A stretch of DNA of 64,000 nucleotides from Candidatus Sphingobacterium stercorigallinarum. Its GTDB lineage: Bacteria > Bacteroidota > Bacteroidia > Sphingobacteriales > Sphingobacteriaceae. Within the stretch, counting starts at the first letter, position 1. Every line of letters begins with the position of its first letter. Below the pieces are notes generated by a model. The model was not told where the DNA came from. It saw only the letters and a list, made by a program, of their open reading frames with translations, and did not search any database. The stretch spans positions 1-64,000 of the forward strand of contig DXCW01000111.1 of assembly GCA_019115805.1 (NCBI GenBank), in the 5' to 3' direction. The position numbers were made by a program, and so were the translations under genes. Positions 9,320 through 18,290 of this stretch are shown here, in pieces.

Positions 9320-9425
9320 ACAAGAAATTTTTCTTGCATTAAAAACCGACACGAATTCTCGTCTATATTTATTTAGATTTATCGATTATTTACATTCATA
9401 GGATAGTTATTCATTCGATAAGCTG

Positions 9426-9433
9426 TAATTTTG
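9426..9433 (+). promoter_or_regulatory. putative -7 box TAATTTTG for the thioesterase gene
   Basis: TAATTTTG matches TAnnTTTG and ends only 6 bp before the ATG at 9440, so the transcript would start at or next to the start codon. It also makes the track's TTG start at 9431 unlikely. Confidence 0.5.
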
Positions 9434-9439
9434 CCACAT

Positions 9440-9994
9440 ATGATTGTGTCTGCCAACATATTGAAATGGGGAATGAGGCTGTACCCCCCACTCTTCTTTC
9501 AGCGGATATGGGTCAAAAACATCCATCCCGATTTTATGGGCGCAGACATCACCATCTACAAAAGCCTATTAAACATTAATGCCAATAAGTCCATTTTCGG
9601 CGGGACCATATTTTCGGCGATTGATCCATTTTATCCCGTTTTACTCGACCAGTATTTTCAACATAATGGTATAAGACGAACGGTAGCCTGGTTAAAGACC
9701 GCGCAGATAGACTATATCAAACCCGCTCGACATCAATTGAGAATTCAAGTTAGGCTGGATCAAACTATATTGACTGAGGCGCTAACACATATCCAGTATG
9801 AAGGCAAAATTACACGCACCTTTCACACACGTATTTTTGACGCGCAAGGTACACTGTGTGCAGTAGCACATAACGAAATATACATCCGAGATTTGGACTT
9901 TGATTTCGAAGAACGAGACCAACGCCCAAAGGAAAGCTCGGCATCAAAAGAACGGGAGAACTTGAAACAGATCTCCAACCCGAACAAACCGTAA
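9440..9994 (+). CDS. DUF4442 hotdog-fold thioesterase-like protein
   Basis: This is a 184-residue protein of the PaaI/DUF4442 hotdog type. The NILKWGMRLYPPLFFQRIWV opening, the SIFGGTIFSAIDPFYPVLL segment and the following sheet region match the Bacteroidota DUF4442 proteins that I know. I prefer ATG 9440 over the track's TTG at 9431, because TTG overlaps the -7 box and the family-conserved N-terminus is kept either way. The last 25 residues are charged and variable. A role in acyl-CoA hydrolysis is a family inference; the substrate is unknown. Confidence 0.75.
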   Translation: MIVSANILKWGMRLYPPLFFQRIWVKNIHPDFMGADITIYKSLLNINANKSIFGGTIFSAIDPFYPVLLDQYFQHNGIRRTVAWLKTAQIDYIKPARHQLRIQVRLDQTILTEALTHIQYEGKITRTFHTRIFDAQGTLCAVAHNEIYIRDLDFDFEERDQRPKESSASKERENLKQISNPNKP

Positions 9995-10070
9995 AAATAT
10001 TGTAAATAAAAAAGGAATATTGGCCATATTCCCCCCAAATTTTAATTTGGGCTTAATGAGCCAACAATTT

Positions 10071-10493
10071 ATGAAAAAAGTAGCCCTACCTCTTGCGCTT
10101 GTTTTCGCTTTGGGATCCTGCCAAAACGCTAACGTACAAAACAACGATCAAAAGCTTGCCCAGCAAGCCATTGAAATTCATGATGAAATCATGCCTCAAA
10201 TCCCTAAGTTTGACAAAACATCCGTAAAAATTGATTCAATATTAACTCACCTACAAGGATATGCGGAAAAAGACGAGTTACTGGATACGGTACAACTAAA
10301 ATCCGAGCTATTGGATCTCAAAGACAGTATTGAAACCGCGACAGACAACATGATGACTTGGATGAGAGACTACGATGCCACCAGTCAAGAAGAATCCTAT
10401 CAGCAAAACGAGGTCGATAAAATATCGACAATGAAACAGCAATTTGATCGGGTCCAGCAACAGATTAACCAAACCCTTGGAAATCTAAAATAA
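10071..10493 (+). CDS. small coiled-coil lipoprotein upstream of the SCO gene
   Basis: ATG 10071 gives a typical lipoprotein signal (MKKVALPLALVFALGSC, Cys17). ATG 10056 would add five residues; the track start 10020 would bury the signal and is unlikely. The mature protein of about 120 residues is almost all charged helix with heptad-like spacing (KSELLDLKDSIETATDNMM, and QFDRVQQQINQTL at the end), so it is probably a periplasmic coiled coil. I know no function for it. It is followed 4 bp later by an SCO protein and then a cytochrome c, which suggests a part in copper or haem oxidase biogenesis. Confidence 0.7.
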   Translation: MKKVALPLALVFALGSCQNANVQNNDQKLAQQAIEIHDEIMPQIPKFDKTSVKIDSILTHLQGYAEKDELLDTVQLKSELLDLKDSIETATDNMMTWMRDYDATSQEESYQQNEVDKISTMKQQFDRVQQQINQTLGNLK

Positions 10494-10497
10494 CAAC

Positions 10498-11148
10498 ATG
10501 AACAACAATCAAACACTACGGCTCAACAGCATCTTTTGCATTTTAATCGTTTTACTCATCACCTCATGCGACAGCAGTCAACGGAAACTTCCTATATACG
10601 GCGAACGCACGCCTGTAGAAAGCACTGGTGATGGCAATCAAACGGACACCGTGTACCATACGATTCCAGATTTCACGTTCCTCAACCAGGACAGTATCGC
10701 CTTGACTCAGGCATTTTTCGATGGGAAAATTTATGTCACCAATTTTTTCTTTACGCATTGCCCTAGCATTTGTCCAACGATGCAGCGCAACCTGCTAAAA
10801 GCATATGAAAAATACCAAGATAACGACAAGGTATTATTTCTCTCGCACAGTATCGACTTTAAATACGATCACCCTTCGGTACTCAAAGATTACGCAAACA
10901 AATTGGGGGTAAATGACGACAGATGGCAATTTGTTACTGGAACAAAAGCTGATATCTACGGCATTTCCGAAGACTATATGGTATATACTAAAGAAGATCC
11001 AAATGCTCCAGGAGGATACGATCATCAAGGATATTTGGTTATCATCGATCCGGACAGACGGATTCGTGGTGCTTATGATGGAACAAACGACGAACAAGTT
11101 GCCAAATTACTGGAGGATATTGATGTTTTAATTGAAGAATACCAATAA
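10498..11148 (+). CDS. SCO1/SenC-family copper-binding thioredoxin-fold lipoprotein
   Basis: SCO proteins deliver copper to the CuA site of cytochrome oxidase or reduce its thiols. The protein is 216 residues with a lipobox ending at Cys24 (LLITSC). The copper-binding CxxxC is Cys88-PSI-Cys92, inside TNFFFTHCPSICPTM, and the distal histidine ligand is His176 in GGYDHQGYLVIIDP. All three expected ligands are present, so the protein should be functional. It would sit in the periplasm, anchored by lipid. It is the middle gene of a tightly spaced trio with a coiled-coil lipoprotein and a monohaem cytochrome c. Confidence 0.92.
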   Translation: MNNNQTLRLNSIFCILIVLLITSCDSSQRKLPIYGERTPVESTGDGNQTDTVYHTIPDFTFLNQDSIALTQAFFDGKIYVTNFFFTHCPSICPTMQRNLLKAYEKYQDNDKVLFLSHSIDFKYDHPSVLKDYANKLGVNDDRWQFVTGTKADIYGISEDYMVYTKEDPNAPGGYDHQGYLVIIDPDRRIRGAYDGTNDEQVAKLLEDIDVLIEEYQ

Positions 11149-11150
11149 CC

Positions 11151-11576
11151 ATGAAAGGCTACTGCTTGCTCATCCTGGCCGTCCTTATTTTGGCTATCCA
11201 ATTTCTATTTTCATGCTCGGGGAACTTAAGTGTGGAGACCATGCAATATGCGACAAATGGGCAAAAGCTATATAGAACACATTGCCAAAATTGTCACGGT
11301 GCTAAAGGTGAAGGATTAGGCCGCTTATACCCACCGTTAACCGATGCTAACTTTTTGAACGCACATCGGAGCGATTTGGCCTGTATCGTAAAATACGGTA
11401 TGAGCGGGGAGATTGAAGTATCGGGAGTCACCTACAACGAAAATATGCCCGGTGTACCCGAACTGACGCCAATTGACATTGCCTACGTGTTAACATACAT
11501 CACCACCTATTTTGGAGATAGTGAGACCCATTTTACTCAGCAAGAGATAGAAAAACAATTAACAGACTGTCAATAA
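11151..11576 (+). CDS. monohaem class I cytochrome c lipoprotein
   Basis: This is a 141-residue protein with a hydrophobic export signal ending in FLFSC (lipid-anchor Cys22). One haem motif CQNCH lies at residues 45-49 and a likely axial Met99 in NENMPG, which is the c-type monohaem arrangement. A GAKGEGLGRLYPPL stretch follows the haem motif as usual in this family. It starts 2 bp after the SCO stop, so it is co-transcribed. It probably shuttles electrons in the periplasm; the partner oxidase is not in the window. Confidence 0.9.
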   Translation: MKGYCLLILAVLILAIQFLFSCSGNLSVETMQYATNGQKLYRTHCQNCHGAKGEGLGRLYPPLTDANFLNAHRSDLACIVKYGMSGEIEVSGVTYNENMPGVPELTPIDIAYVLTYITTYFGDSETHFTQQEIEKQLTDCQ

Positions 11577-11603
11577 AACGATTAGCGTCGTCAGGAAATA
11601 AAA

Positions 11604-11638
11604 AAAAGGTTTTCAAACGGGGAGAATGAAAACCTTTT
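11604..11638. terminator. terminator after the cytochrome c gene
   Basis: AAAAGGTTTTCA pairs exactly with TGAAAACCTTTT across an 11-nt loop. Extra A residues flank the left arm, and the T run on the right arm is short. It separates the SCO/cytochrome trio from the efflux operon. Confidence 0.7.
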
Positions 11639-11808
11639 ATAACCAATTATAAACCTAAATTATGATACCACAAAGATAAGTGTAAAAAGTACACAAATCA
11701 AGAACAATTTGCATTTTTAACAAAATATTAACCTTAGCTCATTTTTATCGTCTTTATAACGAACAAGTGACATAATCCGAGTGATCATTTTAGTATATTT
11801 GCACCCGA
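11639..11808. other. AT-rich spacer with TTATAACC-like direct repeats upstream of tetR
   Basis: Directly after the terminator are TTATAACC and TTATAAACC spaced by two bases, then TTATGATACC, followed by AT-rich sequence. No ORF longer than a few codons is present. The repeats may be remnants of a leader or a protein site; nothing more can be said. Confidence 0.4.
11794..11801 (+). promoter_or_regulatory. putative -7 box TATATTTG for the efflux operon
   Basis: TATATTTG matches TAnnTTTG and lies 7 bp before the ATG of the TetR gene. No convincing -33 TTG is seen. The regulator probably binds nearby, but I see no clean palindrome. Confidence 0.5.
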
Positions 11809-12387
11809 ATGAACATTCAATTAACAGAGAAAAAAGAACAGATTTTCGCCGCCGCGCTGTCGATGATTAACGACCATGGCTTTCACGGTTCTCCCATGAG
11901 TAAAATTGCCAAAGAAGCTAAGGTTGCCGTGGGTTCGATTTATCATTATTTCGCGTCAAAGGAAGATCTGATCATTGAATTATACTGGTATTGTAGCGAC
12001 ATACTAAAAAACAAAGCTCTTTCCATTATAGAATCCAATCAAGCGTACGAGATCCGTTTTCGGTTGTTATGGAAGGAATTGGTGTTATTTTATTTAGATC
12101 GCATGGAAATCTTCGGATTTATGGAGCAGTTTTACAGTTCTCCTTTCTATGAAGGCATACGTGCACATATATTTAAACAAAAATCCGAGAGAAACATGCT
12201 CATCCATTTTATGGAGGAAGGCGTTGAAGAAAAACTACTCAGGGACTTAAATGGCGCCCTGTTAATTTCAACCTATTTAGGGGTTGCTGTATCTTTGGTA
12301 AAAAGGTGCTTATATCATAAAAATAGACCAACGGATGAGGAAATCAACACCTTGGTCGATATCATTTGGAACGGAGTTAAAAAATAA
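11809..12387 (+). CDS. TetR/AcrR-family transcriptional regulator of the efflux operon
   Basis: The protein is 192 residues. An N-terminal helix-turn-helix (about 10-55) carries the family pattern AALSMINDHGFHGSPMSKIAKEAKVAVGSIYHYFASKEDLI, quoted here only as the recognisable TetR core. The remaining two thirds is helical and variable, as for ligand-binding domains. It is the first gene of an operon with TolC, adaptor and RND genes (4-bp gap to tolC), so it most likely represses its own pump operon and is released by a pump substrate. The substrate is unknown. Confidence 0.9.
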   Translation: MNIQLTEKKEQIFAAALSMINDHGFHGSPMSKIAKEAKVAVGSIYHYFASKEDLIIELYWYCSDILKNKALSIIESNQAYEIRFRLLWKELVLFYLDRMEIFGFMEQFYSSPFYEGIRAHIFKQKSERNMLIHFMEEGVEEKLLRDLNGALLISTYLGVAVSLVKRCLYHKNRPTDEEINTLVDIIWNGVKK

Positions 12388-12391
12388 GTCT

Positions 12392-13723
12392 ATGAAATAC
12401 AAATTTAGGGGATTAATCATTTTGGTTTCTGCGCTGGCCACATTAAGCACCACAAGCGCACAAACTCAAAACAACTTAGGTAGTAATGCATCCTTGGACG
12501 AGCTCATACAGTTCGCGCTCGAAAATCAAATTCAGGTGAAGCAAGCCCAGGTGGACCAAGAAATAGGAGAACGCGAAATTGCGTCCGCACTCTCCGGGTG
12601 GTATCCACAGCTCAATGCTTCGGGAAGCCTGTCGCATTTTATGCAATTGCCTACGGCTAACATTAACGGACAAGATATTGCCATGGGGCAACGCAATACT
12701 TCTGCACTCACATTTCAGGCTGACCAAGCCCTTATTAATCCCGGGTTATTTCAGGCGTCAAAAGCGGCAAAGCATATCCGTCAACAAAACAACTTGAATC
12801 TCGAGGATACGAAGATCAATACCGTTGTCGACGTCAGCAAGGCTTATTATGACATTTTGACCAGCGAAGAACAAATCAACATCATACAGGAAAATATTGA
12901 ACGAATTTCGCGTCAGTACACGGAAGCCAACATTCGCTATGAAACAGGGTTGGTCGACAAAACCGATTACAAACGAGCTCAGATCTCGCTGAACAATGCG
13001 AAAGCTGAACTGCGAGCTGCGCTGGAGTTTCGTAAATACAAATATGATTATTTGAAAACGCTTCTTGGACTCAATCCCAGGGAAAGCATTACTTTGTCTT
13101 TTGCCAACCAAAATATGGAAGCTAATGTTTTGCTCGACACGACTGCTGTAGTAGCCTATCAAAACCGAGTAGAATATCAACAACTGCAAACGCTAAGAGA
13201 GTTACAGAAGTTGAATACGCAATACCACAAATGGACATTCCTGCCGCAACTTGGCGCTTTCGCTAACTACGGACTGAACTACAGAAACAATAGCTTCGGT
13301 GATTTATATCGGAATAATTTCCCACAATCTAGCATCGGTCTAACCTTGACGTTTCCTATCTTTCAAGGAACAAAACGTATCCAAGAAATCAGGAAATCAG
13401 AGCTAGAGGAATCGCGTATAGCTTTGGACATTGAAAATTTGGAAAATCAAATAGGAGCTGAACTTTCCGCTGCTAAAGCAAATTATAAAGTCAACCTAAG
13501 CGACTGGAGAAATGCGAAAGAAAACGTAGATTTATCAGAAGAGGTTTACAATACGATAAAGCTGCAATACGAAGCAGGAATCAAGACTTACTTAGAACTC
13601 ATGACGGCAGAGACCGATCTAAAAACCAGCCAATTGAATTATTTAAACTCACTATATGCTGTACTGTCTAGCAAACTAGATATCCAAAAAGCTTTAGGAG
13701 TTGTAGACACATCCCATGAATAA
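12392..13723 (+). CDS. TolC-family outer-membrane efflux channel
   Basis: ATG 12392 starts a 443-residue protein with a signal peptide (LIILVSALATLSTTSAQ). The track start 12335 overlaps the TetR gene and gives no signal. Long amphipathic helices with the internally duplicated TolC/OEP layout follow, for example the region near QYTEANIRYETGLVDKTDY and its second-half counterpart LQYEAGIKTYLELMTAETD. These form the trans-periplasmic tunnel of a tripartite pump. It sits between the regulator and the adaptor gene; its last codons overlap a possible upstream start of the adaptor. Confidence 0.93.
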   Translation: MKYKFRGLIILVSALATLSTTSAQTQNNLGSNASLDELIQFALENQIQVKQAQVDQEIGEREIASALSGWYPQLNASGSLSHFMQLPTANINGQDIAMGQRNTSALTFQADQALINPGLFQASKAAKHIRQQNNLNLEDTKINTVVDVSKAYYDILTSEEQINIIQENIERISRQYTEANIRYETGLVDKTDYKRAQISLNNAKAELRAALEFRKYKYDYLKTLLGLNPRESITLSFANQNMEANVLLDTTAVVAYQNRVEYQQLQTLRELQKLNTQYHKWTFLPQLGAFANYGLNYRNNSFGDLYRNNFPQSSIGLTLTFPIFQGTKRIQEIRKSELEESRIALDIENLENQIGAELSAAKANYKVNLSDWRNAKENVDLSEEVYNTIKLQYEAGIKTYLELMTAETDLKTSQLNYLNSLYAVLSSKLDIQKALGVVDTSHE

Positions 13724-13757
13724 TCATCTCAACAATAACGACAAGAAATCTCGGAAC

Positions 13758-14894
13758 ATGAAGACGAACCGCCTATTTTTCATATTACTTTTAGGATCAG
13801 GTATGGCACTGACCGCCTGTGGAAATAATAACGAATCCACTAATCAGCAAGCAGGTCCCGCTCAGCAAGCAGCCTCGGCTATACCCGTTACCATGGCAAC
13901 AGTACAAGCCGAATCGGTAACCGGTGTGCGCTCCTATCCCGCTAACGTAGTACCTCTACAAGAAACAGAAATCCGCGCGGAAGTGAGCGGATACATCACC
14001 AGCATATCGGTTTCCGACGGTGCATTTGTCACTAAAGGTCAAAAACTGTACGAGATTGATCGTGTGCGGTATTCAGCAGCAGTCGATCAAGCGAAAGCAA
14101 ATTTGGAGATCGCCAAAGCCAATTTAGACCGTTCAGAAAAAGACCTTCAGCGGTATCAAACATTGGCTGATCAAGATGCGATTGCTAAGCAAACGCTCGA
14201 TTACGCCTATACCGACGTAAACAATCAGCGGGCACAAGTGCAATCTGCTCAAGCTGCACTCACAACAGCGGAAACCAACCTGAAACGCTCGGTAATTATC
14301 GCTCCGTTTTCTGGAAATATAGGTATCTCTCAAGTACGTTCCGGAGCATTGGTTTCCGCAGGGACTACCCTACTCAACACCATTAGCTCTACAAACCCTA
14401 TTTCCGTTGAATTCCAAATAAATGAGAAAGAAATCATGGAATTCAGCGATTTGCAAACCGGAAAATCACAAACAGATATAAACCTAAGGCTGCCCGACGG
14501 GAGTATCTATGCAGCTGCGGGGAAGATTTCAACTATTGATCGGGCTGTAAACCCTCAAACCGGTAGTTTAAAAGTTCGTGCAAATTTTGACAATCCGAAC
14601 AACACCTTACGTGCTGGAATGAATCTGACTTTGAACGTAGCGCGTAAATCGAGCGAAGACGCTTTGGTGGTTCCTTACCGCGCCATTTTTGAACAATTGG
14701 GCACGTTTAATATCTACACGGTGAACGACAGTAACATAGTAGATCTCAAGCCTGTTACTTTGGGTCAGAAACTAGGTGACATGGTCGTGGTTTCCGAGGG
14801 ATTACAATCAGGAGATAAAGTAGTAGTCGACGGCATCACTACATTAAGACCAGGAGCTGAAGTAGTCGATAAAGCTCAAATGAGCCAACAATAG
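13758..14894 (+). CDS. RND efflux periplasmic adaptor (membrane fusion) lipoprotein
   Basis: ATG 13758 gives a lipoprotein signal with Cys21 (GMALTAC). The track start 13716 overlaps the tolC end and would add 14 polar residues before the signal, so it is less likely. The 378-residue protein has the HlyD/AcrA order: a lipoyl half (EIRAEVSGYITSISVSDGAFV), an alpha-helical hairpin (about 95-165), the second lipoyl half (APFSGNIGISQV), a beta-barrel and a membrane-proximal domain. It links the RND permease with TolC and is co-transcribed with both. Confidence 0.93.
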   Translation: MKTNRLFFILLLGSGMALTACGNNNESTNQQAGPAQQAASAIPVTMATVQAESVTGVRSYPANVVPLQETEIRAEVSGYITSISVSDGAFVTKGQKLYEIDRVRYSAAVDQAKANLEIAKANLDRSEKDLQRYQTLADQDAIAKQTLDYAYTDVNNQRAQVQSAQAALTTAETNLKRSVIIAPFSGNIGISQVRSGALVSAGTTLLNTISSTNPISVEFQINEKEIMEFSDLQTGKSQTDINLRLPDGSIYAAAGKISTIDRAVNPQTGSLKVRANFDNPNNTLRAGMNLTLNVARKSSEDALVVPYRAIFEQLGTFNIYTVNDSNIVDLKPVTLGQKLGDMVVVSEGLQSGDKVVVDGITTLRPGAEVVDKAQMSQQ

Positions 14895-14925
14895 TATATA
14901 TGCTTTTCCAAAAAATATTTAACGC

Positions 14926-17900
14926 ATGATTTCAGAAGTTTTTATAAAAAGACCGGTAACCGCGATGGTGGCGTCGATCTTGATCACCATTGTGGGGATT
15001 ATTTCCATTACGACGCTACCCATCAGTCAATATCCTAATATTGCGCCCCCGACGGTTTCCGTGTCTGCGACGTATACTGGTGCTGATGCACAAACGGTGG
15101 AGAGAACGGTAACCACTCCTATCGAAAGCCAAATTAACGGAACTCCGGGCATGATTTACATGACCTCAAACAGTACATCTGATGGAGGGTCCCGTATTAC
15201 GGTTACTTTTGAGGTGGGAACCGATATCGATATCGCTACACTTGACGTGCAAAATCGGGTCAGTATCGCCGAGCCGATTCTACCAGAGGCCGTACGACGG
15301 CTCGGTGTGACTACGCGTAAAGTAAATACGGATGTATTGATGATGGTTTCATTGATCTCTCCTGACGGATCCCGTGATCAGAACTTTCTAGCGAACTACA
15401 TCAACCTATACCTCAAAGATGCTTTACTACGTGTTAACGGCGTAGGTGATGTAATGGCATTCGGACAACCCTTTGCCATGCGTGTATGGCTCGACGCGAA
15501 CAAGCTTGCAAACTTAGGACTGGCTCCATCTGATGTGAGTGCAGCCATTGCGGAACAAAACTCCAGAATGCCTGGTGGAAGCGTGGGTGCCCGGCCACAA
15601 GAAAACGCACAAGTTTTTGAATATCCCATTATTTTAGACTCGGATTTAGATGAAGTAAATGAATTCGAGGATATTATTATAAAGACCAATCAGGACGGTT
15701 CGGTAGTACTTTTGAAAGATGTAGCCCGCGTCGAACTGGGTCAATTTAATTATGGTATCACCAACAAAGTGAATGGAAATGTTGCCTCAGGGATGATGAT
15801 TTCCCAAACGCCTGGCGGCAACGCGGTGGAGACAGCTGAAGGTATCTACGAGACCCTAGAAGAGCTCAAAGGAGCCTTCCCTTCTGGTGTTGACTATGTC
15901 GTCGGATATGAAACGGTGTCTGTGGTGAACGCCTCGATCAGCTCCGTAATTCACACCCTTATTGAAGCAATGATATTGGTAACACTGGTCGTGTTCTTCT
16001 TCCTACAGAGTTGGCGCGCTACGTTGATTCCGCTACTCGCGATTCCCGTTTCCATTATCGGTACATTTATCTTCTTCACGCTTTTTGGTTTCTCCATCAA
16101 TAACTTAACAATGCTTGCCTTCGTACTCGCCATTGGGATCGTTGTGGATGATGCCATTGTAGTGGTAGAGGCGGTTCAGCATTATATCGATCATTATAAA
16201 ATGGATGCCAAAGAGGCAACCAGACGCGCTATGAAGGATATCACCGCCCCGGTTATCGCGATTGCCTTAATCCTGGCTGCCGTGTTCGTTCCTGTCGGGT
16301 TTATCCCGGGAATGGTGGGACAATTGTACCAACAATTCGCCATTACGATCGCTGTTTCAGTAATGATATCAGCATTTGTTGCCCTATCCCTAACACCGGC
16401 TTTGTGTTCAATTATGCTGAGACCCTCGGCAACGACGAAGGATGCGAAAGGATTGAACCGCTTTTTCTATCTCTTCAACGTGTGGTTTGATAAGGTCACC
16501 TATCGGTATTCCAAAGGCGTAAAAAAATGTATTAAAGCAGCGCCCTTAGTCTTGATTTTGCTGATCTGTATTTTTGTGGGAACCGGATGGATGTTTACCG
16601 CTAAAAAATCTGGATTTATTCCTAATGAGGATGCAGGGATTTTCTTTATGGGAGTGAACTTACCGGAAGGTGCGTCCAGCGCGCGAACCGAAGAAGTGTT
16701 AACCGAATTGACTAACGATCTTCGTGAGACATACCCTGAAATTAAATACGTCACGTCCATTAACGGAATGAACCTATTGAACCGGGCCGCAAAACCGAAT
16801 GGAGCTTCTTTATTCGTGGCCTTGCATCCTTGGGGAGAACGAGAGCGACAGGTTTCGGATATCACGAGCTCAATTATGGCAAATTACCGGAGCTATTCTA
16901 AAGCCTCAGTAATCGCTGCCACACCACCGGCCATACCCGGTTTGGGGACCTCGGGTGGTTTCACAATGGAGTTACAAGACTTACAAACCGTCGATATTAA
17001 AGAGTTCGAAAATGTTACCGGGCAATTCTTAGCGGCAGCAAATCAACGCCCAGAAATTGGAATGGCATACACCTTATTTAACAGCAATTCTCCGAATTAC
17101 AAGCTGGAAGTCGATCGGGAGATGGCTAAAAGAATGGGGGTACCTATTTCCAATATTTACAGCACCATTTCCTCCTATATGGGTAGTAGCTACGTAAACG
17201 ATTTTACCAAATACGGTAGAAACTTCCGGGTCGTAACCCAAGCGGACACCAGCTACCGCATGCACATCGAGGATCTCAATAAACTTTATGTTAAAAACGT
17301 GCAGGGTAACTCGGTTCCCGTATCTAATCTGATTCGCTACGAACTGATCACAAACCCATCGATTGTGAATCACTTTAATATTTTCCGGGCAATCCAAATC
17401 TCCGGTGAAGCGGCTCCTGGATATTCATCGGGAGATGCAATTCGCGCCTTAGAGGAAGTGGCGGCACAGACTTTATCTGCAGGATTTAGTTATGAATTCT
17501 CTGGATTAAGTTTACAGGAAAAGCAGGCAGGGAACAAAACCATACAGATTTTTGCACTCTGTATTTTATTCGTGTTTTTATTACTCGCATCGCTTTACGA
17601 GAGTTGGTCAGTTCCGTTCTCCATTCTTTTATCGGTACCATTAGGTGTGTTTGGTGCGATACTAGCGCTTACCTTTATACCGTCATTGGACAATAACATT
17701 TATGCACAAATCGGATTAGTGACAATCATTGGGCTGGCAGCGAAAAACGCTATTCTAATTGTTGAGTTCGCGAAAGAACGCGTCGACATCGGGATGAATC
17801 TAATAGAAGCGACCCTGGATGCCGTTAAACTCCGGCTACGTCCTATTATCATGACTTCATTAGCCTTTATATTGGGTATCGTGCCGTTAATGCTTTCTAC

Positions 17901-18096
17901 CGGTGCAGGTGCGGTTTCTCGCCAAACAATTGGATGGACCGTATTTGGCGGTATGACTGCGGCTACGATTCTAGCTATATTTATCGTTCCGGTGTTATTT
18001 GTTGTCATCACGAAGATGGCCTACGGCAAGAAAAAATTAGCCGAGCTGGAAGCTGGATTTGATGAAGAAAAACGCAAGAACTTAAGCGCTCATTAA
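14926..18096 (+). CDS. RND multidrug efflux permease, HAE1/AcrB type
   Basis: This is the inner-membrane proton-driven pump of the tripartite system. At 1056 residues it has the normal AcrB length, with the MISEVFIKRPVTAMVASILI opening, twelve predicted membrane helices in two halves and two large periplasmic loops. The TM4 segment AIGIVVDDAIVVVEAV carries the paired aspartates of the proton relay. The second half has the matching LVTIIGLAAKNAILIVEFA segment. The gene follows the adaptor after 31 bp and is closed by a strong terminator. The pump probably exports drugs or other amphiphiles; specificity cannot be read from sequence. Confidence 0.96.
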   Translation: MISEVFIKRPVTAMVASILITIVGIISITTLPISQYPNIAPPTVSVSATYTGADAQTVERTVTTPIESQINGTPGMIYMTSNSTSDGGSRITVTFEVGTDIDIATLDVQNRVSIAEPILPEAVRRLGVTTRKVNTDVLMMVSLISPDGSRDQNFLANYINLYLKDALLRVNGVGDVMAFGQPFAMRVWLDANKLANLGLAPSDVSAAIAEQNSRMPGGSVGARPQENAQVFEYPIILDSDLDEVNEFEDIIIKTNQDGSVVLLKDVARVELGQFNYGITNKVNGNVASGMMISQTPGGNAVETAEGIYETLEELKGAFPSGVDYVVGYETVSVVNASISSVIHTLIEAMILVTLVVFFFLQSWRATLIPLLAIPVSIIGTFIFFTLFGFSINNLTMLAFVLAIGIVVDDAIVVVEAVQHYIDHYKMDAKEATRRAMKDITAPVIAIALILAAVFVPVGFIPGMVGQLYQQFAITIAVSVMISAFVALSLTPALCSIMLRPSATTKDAKGLNRFFYLFNVWFDKVTYRYSKGVKKCIKAAPLVLILLICIFVGTGWMFTAKKSGFIPNEDAGIFFMGVNLPEGASSARTEEVLTELTNDLRETYPEIKYVTSINGMNLLNRAAKPNGASLFVALHPWGERERQVSDITSSIMANYRSYSKASVIAATPPAIPGLGTSGGFTMELQDLQTVDIKEFENVTGQFLAAANQRPEIGMAYTLFNSNSPNYKLEVDREMAKRMGVPISNIYSTISSYMGSSYVNDFTKYGRNFRVVTQADTSYRMHIEDLNKLYVKNVQGNSVPVSNLIRYELITNPSIVNHFNIFRAIQISGEAAPGYSSGDAIRALEEVAAQTLSAGFSYEFSGLSLQEKQAGNKTIQIFALCILFVFLLLASLYESWSVPFSILLSVPLGVFGAILALTFIPSLDNNIYAQIGLVTIIGLAAKNAILIVEFAKERVDIGMNLIEATLDAVKLRLRPIIMTSLAFILGIVPLMLSTGAGAVSRQTIGWTVFGGMTAATILAIFIVPVLFVVITKMAYGKKKLAELEAGFDEEKRKNLSAH

Positions 18097-18119
18097 TCGC
18101 TTTATCTCTTTCACAATGG

Positions 18120-18154
18120 AAGCGGCCTGTGTAAAACACAGGCCGCTTTTTTTA
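18120..18154 (+). terminator. terminator of the efflux operon
   Basis: AAGCGGCCTGTG and CACAGGCCGCTT pair perfectly across a TAAAA loop, followed by a run of seven or more T. Confidence 0.92.
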
Positions 18155-18175
18155 TGAGTTACAAATTAGTTGTTA

Positions 18176-18189
18176 TGCAAACGTTTGCA
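18176..18189. promoter_or_regulatory. LacI/cre-like palindrome upstream of susC
   Basis: TGCAAACGTTTGCA is a perfect 14-bp palindrome with the central CG of LacI/GalR-family operators. It lies about 100 bp before the SusC start. No LacI-family gene is in the window, so the regulator would be encoded elsewhere. Confidence 0.55.
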
Positions 18190-18290
18190 CAAAAATACGC
18201 AATCGATTTCGTGAGCTACGCACTCGTTTGTTTAACCGCTCTTCTCTATCTTCCGTACCTAATTTATGCAACACCCTTTAATGAATCAAT

